64,000 bases of DNA, from NCBI RefSeq assembly GCF_003284585.1, contig NZ_QKRX01000002.1, positions 124,001-188,000 on the forward strand. Direction: 5' to 3'. A program made the translations under genes and the position numbers. The notes under the pieces are model-generated. The model had not been told where the DNA came from. It was given only the letters and a program-made list of their open reading frames with translations, and did not search any database. Shown piece after piece: positions 18,123 through 28,268 of the stretch. Position 1 is the first letter of the stretch, and the number at the start of each line of letters is the position of its first letter. Source of the stretch: Nitrincola tibetensis. GTDB taxonomy: Bacteria; Pseudomonadota; Gammaproteobacteria; Pseudomonadales; Balneatricaceae.

Positions 18123-18722
18123 ATGCATCAGCCATGGCGACGCTCTAAGGCAGGCTTTACTCTATTAGAGGTGCTGGTTTCGCTGGTTCTTTTATCACTG
18201 ATAATGTCGGTAAGTCTTAGTGCCTTGTTTACACTTAATCAATCATCAAAACGAATCAACCAAACCTCCTCTTCGCTTGACGAAATGCGCTTGGTATCGG
18301 CGTTTATTCGTGAAAAATTAACACTGGCACATTTTCCAAGAGGCAATGCTTCGTTTTTTCAGTCGTCCTTACCCTTGGCGGGAGAGAGCGATTCTCTTGT
18401 TTTGTTGAGTGTGATGCGTGCGCACCAAGACCAGGGTGGATTGCATGTGATGCGTTTTCGAATGACACAAGACGAAGGCTTAGTGTTTGAATGGTTACCC
18501 TATGTGCCTCAGCGCGTAGAGGTCGACTGGGTGTATGCAAATTCATTAAGTCTGTTGCCTGAAATAGACGGCTTCCAGATTTTTTACGAAGATGAAGATG
18601 GACAGGTTTCATCGCAATGGCGTCATTTGGAAAAATTACCGACCTATATTACTGTTTTGATTGAGCAATCCAAACGAGATTGGCCCGCAATTCGCGTTCG
18701 AGTTTTGGGGGCATATGGCTAG
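18123..18722 (+). CDS. gspJ: Minor pseudopilin GspJ
   Basis: A 199-residue prepilin. ATG 18123 lies four bases after the gspI stop and gives a normal leader (MHQPWRRSKAG) before FTLLEVLVSLVLLSLIMSVSL; a longer in-frame start at 18036 would overlap gspI by 83 bases. The soluble region has the W-Y/P rich GspJ character (WLPYVPQRVEVDWVY). It belongs to the tip complex. Confidence 0.87.
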   Translation: MHQPWRRSKAGFTLLEVLVSLVLLSLIMSVSLSALFTLNQSSKRINQTSSSLDEMRLVSAFIREKLTLAHFPRGNASFFQSSLPLAGESDSLVLLSVMRAHQDQGGLHVMRFRMTQDEGLVFEWLPYVPQRVEVDWVYANSLSLLPEIDGFQIFYEDEDGQVSSQWRHLEKLPTYITVLIEQSKRDWPAIRVRVLGAYG

Positions 18723-19566
18723 TTTCCAATTGATACAGGCAGCGCGCTTGAGCAAAGGTGTTGTGTTGCCCATGATGCTATGGTTGATTTTGGCCTTATC
18801 ACTTATGGTCGCAGGTATTGCAACTGTAGCAAAAATGGATGCGCGTGTTGTGAGTCATCACGTTGCCAGTGCTCAGGCGTTTCAGCTGGCGAAGGGAGCC
18901 GTGCATTTGGCCATGCGTGATCTGCAGCTTGCCCGAGAAACGGGTGAATATCAGGGGCGTATACCCTTTCTGGTGCAGTATCAATTTAACCAATCCCAGT
19001 TGAGTGTGACGGTTATGCCGATAACCGGTTTGATGAATGCGAACCGCGCATCAGAAGCACTGTTATCCTTGGTCTTTCGACAGTCTTTGCAAATGGAGAC
19101 AGATGCCGCTGATGCATTAGCGGCTCGATGGGTTGCCTGGCGTGCTCCTTCAGAAGACAATATGAGCGATGAACAAGATTTAGGGGGACGCCGCTTTGAG
19201 GTGATAGAGGATATACGTCAAGTGGCGGGTGTTCATTTTGATGTGTATGAGCGTCTTAAAGAACTTGTGAGTGTTTTACCCTCTAACCATTCTGGTATTG
19301 ATCCTGTCGCGGCTCCAGATACGCTGTTATTTGCATTATTAGATGGTGATGAAGCTGCATTTAATCGCTTGATAACACTTCGCGAAAATGATGAGGTTGA
19401 TCATCAATCCTTTGATTCAATCTCGTCTCAATTCTTAACCTCAGCCAGTTCGCGCGGCTATCGTGTTGATGTTAGGATAGAAACAAAAACAGTGTTCATG
19501 CATCGCTTTTGGGTGATGCTAGACAGCTATGATGAAAAACAGCCCTGGCGAATCGTATCTTTTTAA
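18715..19566 (+). CDS. gspK: Minor pseudopilin GspK-like protein
   Basis: A 283-residue protein starting inside the end of gspJ (ATG 18715). The basic leader (ASFQLIQAARLSKG) is followed by helix VVLPMMLWLILALSLMVAGIATVAKMDARV, without glutamate at +5, as is typical for GspK, the tip cap that lacks it. The expected helix continuation with repeated alanines (ASAQAFQLAKGAVHLAM) is present. It is shorter and more diverged than enterobacterial GspK; assignment rests on position and the missing +5 glutamate. Confidence 0.82.
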   Translation: MASFQLIQAARLSKGVVLPMMLWLILALSLMVAGIATVAKMDARVVSHHVASAQAFQLAKGAVHLAMRDLQLARETGEYQGRIPFLVQYQFNQSQLSVTVMPITGLMNANRASEALLSLVFRQSLQMETDAADALAARWVAWRAPSEDNMSDEQDLGGRRFEVIEDIRQVAGVHFDVYERLKELVSVLPSNHSGIDPVAAPDTLLFALLDGDEAAFNRLITLRENDEVDHQSFDSISSQFLTSASSRGYRVDVRIETKTVFMHRFWVMLDSYDEKQPWRIVSF

Positions 19567-19583
19567 TAGGATGAAAACTCTAA

Positions 19584-20597
19584 GTGCTTAAACTTGAACC
19601 CAAGTTATTTGGTCTTGATTTATCACATACAGGACGCTGGCTGCGTCATTTGAATGCACGGGTGTGGTGGCAGCAAGACGCATGGATGCGCGCCTATTTG
19701 GATGTGCCTGTGTTATTGCAAGATCCAGAACATCAGACGCACTATTGGGTTATTAAAGGGAAGGCAATTCCCGTTCCCTCGCTGATTCCCAAAAAGCGTG
19801 TGGAAGGTATTTTACTCCCTGAAGAGGTGTACTTGGTGAAGCGCATGCACTATCCCCTCCATTTGCGAGGAGAGGTAGATTCAATCATTGCGAATGAGCT
19901 GAAATACTCAAGTCCTTTTCTCGAAGGGGATACCTGCTGGACCTATAGTACAACACAAACGGACAAGACTTTTATCTTGACGCTTGTGATGGCATCGATT
20001 CAGCAAATAAAACAGTTTTGTTTAGATCGCTCAGTTTCAACAGCATCTAATCACGAAGTTTGGTGTCAGGTTGACGGCAATTTTTTATGTTTTTCTCATT
20101 TCAAACACCCTGAGCGAGAGAGTGAATATCAAAAGCGTGTGAGCACGTTTAAAGCGTGTGGTGTTTATATTTTAGTGATGTTGTTGTTACTTCCACTCCT
20201 GCCTTTGGGGGTCAAGCACAAGCAGTTGCAACGAATTGAAGGCCAAGCACAGTTATTTCAAGTTCAGGCGCAAGGCAGTATTGCAGCGCGTAACCAGATG
20301 CTAGCCTATCAAGCAGGTATAGAAGAAGTGAGAGCCGTGGATCTGACGCTTCCTACACCCTTATTTCATTTGAGTGAACTTTCACGTTTATTGGACGACA
20401 GTGTCTGGCTGACCCATATAGAATTTACGGCATCGGGTATTCGCTTAGAAGGACGAGCGCCCGATGCTTCGAGAGTCATGGCGTTGTTATCTGCCAGTGA
20501 AACCTATGCGCAGGTGAGGGCACCGTCTCCAATTGTTCGTGATAATGCTGGGTATGAGCGATTTTTACTGGATGTTGTTCCAAGGAGTGGCCTTTGA
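19584..20597 (+). CDS. gspL: GspL-type assembly protein
   Basis: A 337-residue bitopic protein with a cytoplasmic N-terminal domain, one membrane segment near residues 192-212 (ACGVYILVMLLLLPLLPLGV), a coiled-coil-like stretch and a C-terminal PilN/ferredoxin-like periplasmic domain (LDDSVWLTHIEFTASGIRLEGRA). It starts with GTG 19584; AGGATG lies about 14 bases upstream and no better start is in frame. GspL recruits GspE to the membrane platform. The N-terminal domain is short and diverged, as in XpsL-type proteins. The stop overlaps the TTG of gspM. Confidence 0.82.
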   Translation: MLKLEPKLFGLDLSHTGRWLRHLNARVWWQQDAWMRAYLDVPVLLQDPEHQTHYWVIKGKAIPVPSLIPKKRVEGILLPEEVYLVKRMHYPLHLRGEVDSIIANELKYSSPFLEGDTCWTYSTTQTDKTFILTLVMASIQQIKQFCLDRSVSTASNHEVWCQVDGNFLCFSHFKHPERESEYQKRVSTFKACGVYILVMLLLLPLLPLGVKHKQLQRIEGQAQLFQVQAQGSIAARNQMLAYQAGIEEVRAVDLTLPTPLFHLSELSRLLDDSVWLTHIEFTASGIRLEGRAPDASRVMALLSASETYAQVRAPSPIVRDNAGYERFLLDVVPRSGL

Positions 20598-21145
20598 ACT
20601 GGAATCTATCGAATAAACAACGGCTTGGTCTATTGAGCACGATTACGATACTGTTCGTGCTTGTCTATACAGTGTATGTGTCGGGTGTTTTTGCGACCTA
20701 TAAAGCATATGAAGATCAAATACATACAGTCTCTGAACGTGTTGCCCGTTTACAAGGCTTCGTTGAAGCTGGACCATTAATTGAAGCGCAGACGCATGAG
20801 GCTGAGCGCTTTATGCATGGTCTTGTTTACCCTCGCACAGTCGATGATTTGAATATTGCCGCACAGTTACAGCAAAAAGTACGCGCTGCTTTTCAAGCGG
20901 TTGAAGGGGATATTTTAGGTGTCCAGATTATGCCGACACAGTTGTTGGGTGGTTTTGAGCAGGTTCGCGTGCATATTCGTGCTGAACTTGATATAGAAGG
21001 GTTGGAGACCTTACTAAAGCGTTTAGAAGAAGAGTCGCCAAAAATTTGGATTGAGTCCTTGGCTGTTCAACCTATGGGAGCCAATCGTTTAGGCAATCGG
21101 TTGACTGTGCAAATACGTTTTGTGTCCTTACGGTGGGTACCATGA
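20594..21145 (+). CDS. gspM: GspM-type assembly protein
   Basis: A 183-residue protein with one N-terminal membrane helix (LGLLSTITILFVLVYTVYVSG), a coiled-coil region (HTVSERVARLQGFVE) and a periplasmic ferredoxin-like domain ending QIRFVSLRW, as in the GspM_b group found with Xps-type systems. It starts with TTG 20594 inside the gspL stop. GspM stabilises GspL in the platform. Confidence 0.83.
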   Translation: MNWNLSNKQRLGLLSTITILFVLVYTVYVSGVFATYKAYEDQIHTVSERVARLQGFVEAGPLIEAQTHEAERFMHGLVYPRTVDDLNIAAQLQQKVRAAFQAVEGDILGVQIMPTQLLGGFEQVRVHIRAELDIEGLETLLKRLEEESPKIWIESLAVQPMGANRLGNRLTVQIRFVSLRWVP

Positions 21146-21711
21146 GTCATCCTCTACTAAAAGTTACCTTTGCTGTGTGCATTGCACTGACGCTAGGTTT
21201 GGTTGTATTGGCAGGCTTTCAATGGCGGACATTACATAAAATGACTTTACCTGAGGCACACCTACCTAGTTTTCCTAAGGCAGTTGATTTGGGCCTTCAA
21301 ATAACAACTCTGCCGTCAAATAATTTAACGATACGTCCTTTGTTTTGGCCTCATTCTGAATCTGTCACAGTCGAGATCGAAGAAGTAGCTGTTTTTCTGC
21401 CGGAGCCTGAGCCCTTGCTGACAGCCGACTTTTTAAATGGATTCATCCTTAGAGGCGTTTTTCAGAATGCAGAGGATTCTGGTGTGATTTATGAGTATGA
21501 GAAAACATCTGGTCGTCTTAGGGTTAGCGAGCGCATAGAGGATTGGGAGTTATTGCATGTTGATGAGAAGGGGGCAATGTTTAGTTTAATCCTCTCCCCG
21601 TCAGACTTCTCCGATCCACCATTGAATCATTTTATCGAGCTGCCTTATTTTATAGGTGAGGGCCGCCTTCCGGCCGCAAATGTTGACCCAAATCAGCAAA
21701 TACTTAAATGA
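21142..21711 (+). CDS. gspN: GspN/GspC-like periplasmic linker protein (XpsN type)
   Basis: A 189-residue protein with a membrane anchor (ALTLGLVVLAGF) and a periplasmic homology-region-like domain (FILRGVFQNAEDSGVIYEYEKTSG) resembling the HR domain of GspC/PilP. In the Xanthomonas xps operon the last gene before xpsD is xpsN, which replaces GspC as the link from platform to secretin; size, topology and position match. The ATG overlaps the gspM stop as ATGA. No PDZ domain is seen. This ends the first T2SS operon segment. Confidence 0.78.
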   Translation: MSHPLLKVTFAVCIALTLGLVVLAGFQWRTLHKMTLPEAHLPSFPKAVDLGLQITTLPSNNLTIRPLFWPHSESVTVEIEEVAVFLPEPEPLLTADFLNGFILRGVFQNAEDSGVIYEYEKTSGRLRVSERIEDWELLHVDEKGAMFSLILSPSDFSDPPLNHFIELPYFIGEGRLPAANVDPNQQILK

Positions 21712-21889
21712 CTCCTCCGCTATTTGCTGTATTCACTATTCAGTCATAAGCTTAAATCGAACCATTAGATGATTTTAATTTAGTGACGTCTGGTGCAGAT
21801 GCGTAAATGACTTTGCGTATAAGAACAATAAAAAGATGTCACAAAATCATATAAGAAAAGGGAGATTTAGGTCTTCCTAAGGAGTCGTT

Positions 21890-24800
21890 ATGAATAGCGT
21901 GACAGCTTTTTATCGCTTCATCTGCAGCAAAATGCATCAGTCTGTGCTGAGTCTACTGCTGATCATTTTGGTGTTGATGAGCGCCCCAGTTAATGCACAG
22001 TTTTCAGGTGGAGATGGAACTGCAGCCAATCCTTATATAGTTGCCACGGCATCTGATCTTAATCAGGTAAGATATCATTTGAGTGCGCATTTTCTCCAGA
22101 TGAGTGATATCAATCTTGCAGGACAGTCTTGGTCTGCCATTGGGAGTTCCCATGTCAATGAGCGTTTTAGCGGTGTATATGACGGTGGTGGTAATCGTAT
22201 TCTTGGATTAACCCTGCAACGACCAAATGAACACTATCAAGGTTTGTTTGGTTATATTAGCGGCGGCAGCATTAAGAATTTACATTTACAGAATGTATCG
22301 ATTCAAGCCAGAAGTTATGCTGGGGCGTTAGTTGGTTATGGTACTCAATGTTTTATGGAGAATGTGTCTGTATCGGCCACAAATGTAAGTGGTTATATGT
22401 ATGTAGGTGGCTTGGCAGGTTGGCTAAATGCGTGCCAAGTTCGTTCAGCAGACGCTGAGGGTGTGGTGTCTGGTTATCAAACTGTGGGTGGCTTAGTGGG
22501 TATTGCTCAGGGGACTACCCTGCGTTATGGCAGCTCAAAAGGACAAGTATCTGGCAGTTCTTATGTGGGAGGCTTGTTAGGACAGCAACAATCAGGCAGT
22601 ACATTTGACAGTTTTAGTCATGCACAGGTCAGTGGGGGCAATGTTGTCGGTGGGCTACTCGCCATAGTTCATGGCGGCGGTGCTTCAATTGTCCGCTCGT
22701 ACAGTGTTGGCGCTATTGATTCAGAGGGTGACACCATTGGTGGGTTAATTGGTACAAGCGTAGGCTTTTATGGTATGCCCTCTGTAGTTGATTCTTTCTG
22801 GGATGAAGAGGCATCTGGACTGATGCTTAGCAGCGGTGGTGTTGCAAAAACCACACTGCAAATGCAGCAGCCTGACACTTTTATCAATTTTAATTTTCGT
22901 ACAGTGTGGACAATGCAAGGCGCTGCTTACCCCAGTTTTCAGAGTTTAAGTCACTACTCACAGCCTGAGTCTGTTCTTTTAGAAGCACTGGCAGGTCAAG
23001 GAACACCGGAGTCACCTTATTTGATTTACACCGCTGGTGAATTAAATGCCATGCGCATGGATTTGAGTGCTCACTATCAATTAATGAACGATATCAATTT
23101 GATTGACAGTGTCGTGTGGAATTACGGTGCGGGTTGGTTGCCAGTGGGCTCGTCAGATGCACCTTTTGTAGGTGTTTTGGATGGAGCAGGCTATGCCATT
23201 CGTAATCTTGTGATTAATCGTCCAACGTCTCATGTTCAGGGCCTTTTAGGTCAGACTGCGGCTGGTGCAGTGGTAAGTAATCTGAAAGTGTTGGATGCAA
23301 ATGTGTATGGTGGCGATGAAGTGGGTATTTTAGTAGGGCGCGCGGCAGGAGTTGATATTGACACCGCTTTTGTCAGCGGCGAAGTCTCTGGACGTAGCCA
23401 AGTGGGTGGCATTTCCGGTCGGATTTATTCAAGCAGTCGCCTCTTATATGTCGGCAGTCATGTGTCGGCTAAAGGTTTTAATCATGTTGGTGGTTTAGCG
23501 GGAGTGACTCAGAATGTCTCGCTCATTTACACCTATAGCTATGGTTTGGTTCAAGGGGATCAAAATGTCGGTGGTTTATTGGGGCAATTGCAAGGTGGTT
23601 TGACTGCAGATAGTTTTAGTTCCGCAGATGTTAAAGGCCTGCAACTGGTCGGTGGGTTAATGGGGTCCACATACGGAGGCGGTTCACTTGTGTTTAGAAC
23701 CTACAGTAATGGTTCTGTTGTTGGTGACCCAGCCCATACCGAGACAACCGGTGGATTGATTGGTACACGTATTGCGCTGTATGGGTTTGGTTCAGTTGAA
23801 GATAGCTACTGGGATGTTGAAAAGTCAGGTCAAGCTGAAAGCAGCATGGGAGTTGGGCGTTCATCGGCTGAAATGTCCATGGCAGATACATTCCAGCGTT
23901 TTAATTTTAATTTAGTTTGGATGCTTCCAAATCAGATGGATGCGTCTCCCGTTTTTCAGGATTTATCGGTGTATTCTAATCCTGAGGAACGTGCACTTTC
24001 TGATTTAAGCGGAGCGGGTACTCTCCTTGATCCATATTTGATTTACGATGGCAATGAGCTCAACGCAATTCGTTTAGATTTAAATGCACACTATCGTTTA
24101 ATGGCGAATATCGATCTCTCTGATTCGGTTGTGTGGAATATGGGGGAAGGGTGGTTGTCTGTTGGGACTCAGGAGCAGATGTTTGTCGGTACCTTTGATG
24201 GAAATGGCTTTGCGATAGAGAATTTGGTGATTAACCGCCCTGGAAAAAATCATCAAGGACTCTTTGGTCGTACCAACGAGGGATTTGAAGTCAGCCGCTT
24301 ATCTTTGAAATCTGTCAATGTGTATGGCTCTACCTATACAGGAGCCCTTGTTGGTCGGGCAACCGCTCCTGTTATTCGTCATATTCGAGCCGAGGGTGAT
24401 ATTTCTGGACATCATTCTGTTGGTGGTGTGGCCGGTGAAATTACTCAAAAGGGCAATGTGGTTCATGCCAGTTCACAGGTGAGGGCGCATGGCTACAATT
24501 ACATTGGCGGCCTAATAGGCAACAGTGGCAGCACTCATGTTCGTATGGCTTCTTCAACTGGCCAACTGTCGGGAGCGGCTTATGTGGGTGGGATTCAGGG
24601 AATGCAAAGTGGTGGTCTAACTGAAGACAGCTACAGTCATGCTCGTGTCTACGGGGCAGGCTACATTGGAGGACTTTTAGGGTCTATTAATGCAGGTTCT
24701 GCTGAATTAAGACGCTCTTATAGTGCTGGACAAGTCATGGCACAGAATGAAGAGTCTGAGCAGGTCGGCGGCTTGGTGGGCGCATCTGGATGCCATTATG

Positions 24801-25051
24801 GCTGCCCAGTCGTTAGTGCCAGTTATTGGGATACCGAGTCATCGAATGTGTCAGTCAGTGCGGGTGGTACTGGCTATACAACAGCTGAAATGACCTGGCC
24901 TTATGCTCAGGGTCTGTATCAGGGATGGGACTTTAGCAAAACCTGGCGCAATGATGTAAAACAGGCTTTTCAAGGGTATCCGTATTTGCGCGATCCTAAT
25001 CAACAGCGTTCAAGACGAGGTGGATTACCCGTGTGGTTGTTCATTCAGTAG
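21890..25051 (+). CDS. Secreted GLUG-repeat protein with C-terminal PxWL tag
   Basis: A 1053-residue secreted protein with a signal peptide (SVLSLLLIILVLMSAPVNA) and AAGGAG before ATG 21890. It is built from three blocks of about 330-340 residues, beginning near residues 39, 367 and 706 with GxGTxxxPYLI, then LNAxRxDLxAHYxLMxDI and repeated GGLxG elements of the GLUG type, suggesting a long right-handed beta-helix as in bacterial adhesins. It ends RSRRGGLPVWLFIQ, the shared tag with only three residues after WL. It lies between the T2SS operon and gspD, in the same direction, with its own terminator. An adhesive role is inference. Confidence 0.85.
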   Translation: MNSVTAFYRFICSKMHQSVLSLLLIILVLMSAPVNAQFSGGDGTAANPYIVATASDLNQVRYHLSAHFLQMSDINLAGQSWSAIGSSHVNERFSGVYDGGGNRILGLTLQRPNEHYQGLFGYISGGSIKNLHLQNVSIQARSYAGALVGYGTQCFMENVSVSATNVSGYMYVGGLAGWLNACQVRSADAEGVVSGYQTVGGLVGIAQGTTLRYGSSKGQVSGSSYVGGLLGQQQSGSTFDSFSHAQVSGGNVVGGLLAIVHGGGASIVRSYSVGAIDSEGDTIGGLIGTSVGFYGMPSVVDSFWDEEASGLMLSSGGVAKTTLQMQQPDTFINFNFRTVWTMQGAAYPSFQSLSHYSQPESVLLEALAGQGTPESPYLIYTAGELNAMRMDLSAHYQLMNDINLIDSVVWNYGAGWLPVGSSDAPFVGVLDGAGYAIRNLVINRPTSHVQGLLGQTAAGAVVSNLKVLDANVYGGDEVGILVGRAAGVDIDTAFVSGEVSGRSQVGGISGRIYSSSRLLYVGSHVSAKGFNHVGGLAGVTQNVSLIYTYSYGLVQGDQNVGGLLGQLQGGLTADSFSSADVKGLQLVGGLMGSTYGGGSLVFRTYSNGSVVGDPAHTETTGGLIGTRIALYGFGSVEDSYWDVEKSGQAESSMGVGRSSAEMSMADTFQRFNFNLVWMLPNQMDASPVFQDLSVYSNPEERALSDLSGAGTLLDPYLIYDGNELNAIRLDLNAHYRLMANIDLSDSVVWNMGEGWLSVGTQEQMFVGTFDGNGFAIENLVINRPGKNHQGLFGRTNEGFEVSRLSLKSVNVYGSTYTGALVGRATAPVIRHIRAEGDISGHHSVGGVAGEITQKGNVVHASSQVRAHGYNYIGGLIGNSGSTHVRMASSTGQLSGAAYVGGIQGMQSGGLTEDSYSHARVYGAGYIGGLLGSINAGSAELRRSYSAGQVMAQNEESEQVGGLVGASGCHYGCPVVSASYWDTESSNVSVSAGGTGYTTAEMTWPYAQGLYQGWDFSKTWRNDVKQAFQGYPYLRDPNQQRSRRGGLPVWLFIQ

Positions 25052-25070
25052 TGCTTGATTTCAATTTGTA

Positions 25071-25113
25071 CGCCTCTTCTATCGATTCTTTCGGATAGAA
25101 GGGGCGTTTCTAT
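25071..25113 (+). terminator. Intrinsic terminator after the GLUG protein
   Basis: CGCCTCTTCTATC pairs with GATAGAAGGGGCG around a short loop (GATTCTTTCG), followed by a T-rich stretch. It lies 20 bp after the stop at 25051. Confidence 0.7.
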
Positions 25114-25311
25114 TCATGTTTTTTCGGTGAACACACTCTTGAACACTTTTATTGAATCTGAAGTCTCGGATTCAGGCTAAAGCTAGTTTACAACTGAATT
25201 GAGTAAGCATTAAGATTGCTACAATCACAGATAACTATTAATTATATAGCCTTAGATCTTAAGCATAAACTCTAAAGTTAAGTTAAGGTTGAAGCTATAT
25301 CAAAGGCGGTC

Positions 25312-28251
25312 ATGTTGGAGCTAAGTAATAAAGTGACTCAGAGTGAGCCTACCTTTAACGGTTATGTGATTGCCCTTGGTGCATCAGCTGGTGGCCTGGA
25401 AGCCTTAGAGAATTTCTTTCGTAACTGTCCTGTAGATATCGGTGCCGCGTTTGTGGTCATTCAGCATCTGTCGTCTGATCATAAGAGCATTATGAAAGAC
25501 TTGTTGTCACGCCATACGCAAATGAGTATAACGGTGGTTGAGCAGGGCATGTTATTGAAAGAAAATCATATATTCCTGATTCCACCGGGTAAAGTAATGT
25601 CCATGGAAGGGGATCGTTTTCTCTTAACCTCTAAAAGCCCACATGTGTTAACCCTGCCGATTGATATTTTCTTTAACTCTATGTCTCAGCGCTTCGAAAA
25701 CCGTTGTGTTGCGGTGATTTTATCGGGTACAGGTTCGGATGGCTCAAGAGGCGCGGTTGCTGTTAATGCAGCCGGTGGGTTTGTGGTGGCACAGGAGCCT
25801 ACCGAAGCAAAGTTTGATGGCATGCCCAAAAGCGTCTTGGCAACGGAGGTGGTCGATGAAGTGTTACCAGTCGATCAACTGGCACAGCGTATTGTTGAGC
25901 ATATTGCCAATCCAGCAGCGCAAAAGACACATGTCTCACCCGGTCAGTTAGGTACACCTGAAGATGAAGAAGAAGCCATGGAAGGCATTATGACTTTGTT
26001 GTTCCAATCCGGCGGCATCGACTTTCGGGATTATAAAAGTGCAACGTTTTTGCGCCGAGTCGAACGACGTGTTCAGGTGCGTCAAGTCAGCTCTTTCAGT
26101 GATTATTTCATGCTGTTGCAAGAAGATCACACAGAACTGGCCACCTTACGACGTGAGCTATTGATTTCAGTGACCAGTTTTTTTAGAGATGAAGAGGCAT
26201 TTGATGCGCTGGCGACGACAGTAATTCCCGAACTGGTCGCTAATGCTGATGCTCACTCGATGATTCGTGTATGGTCAGCGGCGACCTCCACGGGTGAGGA
26301 AGCCTATTCTCTGGCCATGCTGTTTATTGAAGAATTTGACCGTGCACGCCGTTGGCCGCAACTAAAAATATTCGCCACAGATGTCAATCAGCATGTTATA
26401 GAATTAGCGGCGGCTGGACAGTACACACAAGCCGTTGCAGCTGAGCTGTCTGTGCAACGTCTTGAACGTTTTTTTTATAAAACGGGTAATAGTTTTACCG
26501 TTAAACCTGAACTGCGGCAATGTATTGTATTTGCCAAACATAACTTACTTTCTGATCCACCCTTTACGCGTATGGATTTGGTCACCTGCAGAAACGCCTT
26601 AATTTACTTTAAACCTGAGGCGCAACTGCGGGCTATGCATCGTTTGCAGTACGCCATTCGACCAGGTGGTGTGCTGTTTTTAGGTTCAAGTGAATCGATT
26701 AATTGCGTTGCTAAAGGGTTTGAAGAGATTAACCCGAAGTTAAAGTTATTTCGCCGTAACGATAAAGCCCTGCCCTTCGTGATCGAAGGGAATTCACTGC
26801 ATGCAACGCGCCTCTCTTCTGAAGGTGGATATCGTGGCAATCCTGCTGTACGCTCAGTGATGGGTGCCAGTCGAGAATTGTCAGTGTTGGATAAATCCAC
26901 TTCGGTGTTATTAGATCTGTATGCCCCCCCGTCTATTTTGGTCAATGACAACCATCAAGCGGTGCATTTCTTTGGTGACCTACAGCCGTTTTTTAAAGTG
27001 CGATCGGGTGCAGTCTCTACTCAAATTAACAGAATATTGCCCGAGTCGTTGGTGCCGGTTGCACAAGCGCTGTTGTACAAAGCATCTAAGGATTGGAAAA
27101 CATTGCAATCCGATTGTATTCATTTCGCCTGTGCCCATGAAGGCCCTTACAGGCAAGTTCGTTTAACGGTTAAGCCGGTCATGATCGATGCAAATGAGCG
27201 TCTGCTGCTGTTGTGTTTTGAAAGTCCGGTAGTCCATCAAACGTCAACACTGGAACTATCCGGTTCGATCGATGTAGGTGCAGAAACAACGGCTCGGATT
27301 GACGCCTTGCAGAATGAGTTAGGTGCAACGCGAGAAAGTTTGCAAGCGACCATTGAAGAGCTGGAAACATCGAATGAAGAGCTGCAAGCCACCAACGAAG
27401 AACTGATGGCCTCCAATGAAGAGTTGCAGAGCTCCAATGAAGAACTGCAATCTGTGAATGAAGAGCTAAATACAGTTAATGCAGAGTATCAAGAAAAAGT
27501 TATGCTGCTTAATCGCTTAAACGTAGACTTAGATACCATGGCAAAAGCGGTCGGTGTAGCCACGGTATTTGTCGATGAGCACTTGATTATCACGCGGTTC
27601 AGTCCTGCTGCTGTTTCAATATTTAAACTCCGAGAGGGTGATGTCGGTCGACCTCTAGAAGAGATTTCGCATCGCTTAAAACATCCGGACATTATGGCTG
27701 ACTTCGCACTAACACTGGCCAGTGAACAAACCCTGGAAAAAGAAGTGTTATCCGAAGAGGGGAGCGCCTATTTGATGCGCGTCATGTTTTACAAAGTACC
27801 CTCAAGTGCTGCGCGTGGTGTTGTTGCGACCTTTGTGGATATTTCAGCGTTTCAGGATGCTGAACGACTACAATCAATCATGGATGCATTACCCGAACAT
27901 ATTGCTGTCTTAGAGCAAGATGGAACCATTGCGATGGTCAATGCTTCATGGAAGCGCTTTGCGAACGCTAACAGCGAACCCACTTTATTGACAACTAGCA
28001 CGGGGTCGAATTACTTAAATGTTTGCCGGAAGTTACAACAGAACAGTAAAGATAAAACAGTGGCACGCGCCTATCAGGGAGTAAAAGGGGTTTTAGAAGG
28101 CTCGATACCGATGTTTCAGATGATTTATCAATGCCATTCACCCAATGAAAAGCGTTGGTTTGTTATGAATGTTGGGTTGATTAAAGGTAATCTTGAACTG
28201 GGTGCGGTGGTGAGTCATACCAATATTAGTGAACTGCATCAAAATGACTAA
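25312..28251 (+). CDS. CheB-CheR fusion with coiled coil and PAS domains
   Basis: A 979-residue hybrid. The N-terminal CheB methylesterase domain has the serine in LGASAGG (S25), the histidine in IQHLSSDH and the aspartate in [12 protein letters not shown]. The CheR domain follows ([45 protein letters not shown]). A long coiled coil of SNEELQ heptads lies near residues 660-730, then two PAS-like domains. Such fusions couple methylation chemistry to sensing, often without a classical chemotaxis operon. No response-regulator receiver or histidine kinase is present. AAGGCGG precedes the ATG. The next gene, 17 bp away, makes or degrades c-di-GMP, so the pair probably forms a signalling module. 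Confidence 0.9.
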   Translation: MLELSNKVTQSEPTFNGYVIALGASAGGLEALENFFRNCPVDIGAAFVVIQHLSSDHKSIMKDLLSRHTQMSITVVEQGMLLKENHIFLIPPGKVMSMEGDRFLLTSKSPHVLTLPIDIFFNSMSQRFENRCVAVILSGTGSDGSRGAVAVNAAGGFVVAQEPTEAKFDGMPKSVLATEVVDEVLPVDQLAQRIVEHIANPAAQKTHVSPGQLGTPEDEEEAMEGIMTLLFQSGGIDFRDYKSATFLRRVERRVQVRQVSSFSDYFMLLQEDHTELATLRRELLISVTSFFRDEEAFDALATTVIPELVANADAHSMIRVWSAATSTGEEAYSLAMLFIEEFDRARRWPQLKIFATDVNQHVIELAAAGQYTQAVAAELSVQRLERFFYKTGNSFTVKPELRQCIVFAKHNLLSDPPFTRMDLVTCRNALIYFKPEAQLRAMHRLQYAIRPGGVLFLGSSESINCVAKGFEEINPKLKLFRRNDKALPFVIEGNSLHATRLSSEGGYRGNPAVRSVMGASRELSVLDKSTSVLLDLYAPPSILVNDNHQAVHFFGDLQPFFKVRSGAVSTQINRILPESLVPVAQALLYKASKDWKTLQSDCIHFACAHEGPYRQVRLTVKPVMIDANERLLLLCFESPVVHQTSTLELSGSIDVGAETTARIDALQNELGATRESLQATIEELETSNEELQATNEELMASNEELQSSNEELQSVNEELNTVNAEYQEKVMLLNRLNVDLDTMAKAVGVATVFVDEHLIITRFSPAAVSIFKLREGDVGRPLEEISHRLKHPDIMADFALTLASEQTLEKEVLSEEGSAYLMRVMFYKVPSSAARGVVATFVDISAFQDAERLQSIMDALPEHIAVLEQDGTIAMVNASWKRFANANSEPTLLTTSTGSNYLNVCRKLQQNSKDKTVARAYQGVKGVLEGSIPMFQMIYQCHSPNEKRWFVMNVGLIKGNLELGAVVSHTNISELHQND

Positions 28252-28268
28252 GGCAGTCAGAGAAACGT

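Noticed and set aside
2766-25048. Tags read as GlyGly-CTERM, PEP-CTERM or type IX CTD
   Set aside because: There is no membrane helix followed by basic residues, no PEP motif and no immunoglobulin-like CTD. The basic cluster comes first and only 3-7 residues follow WL.
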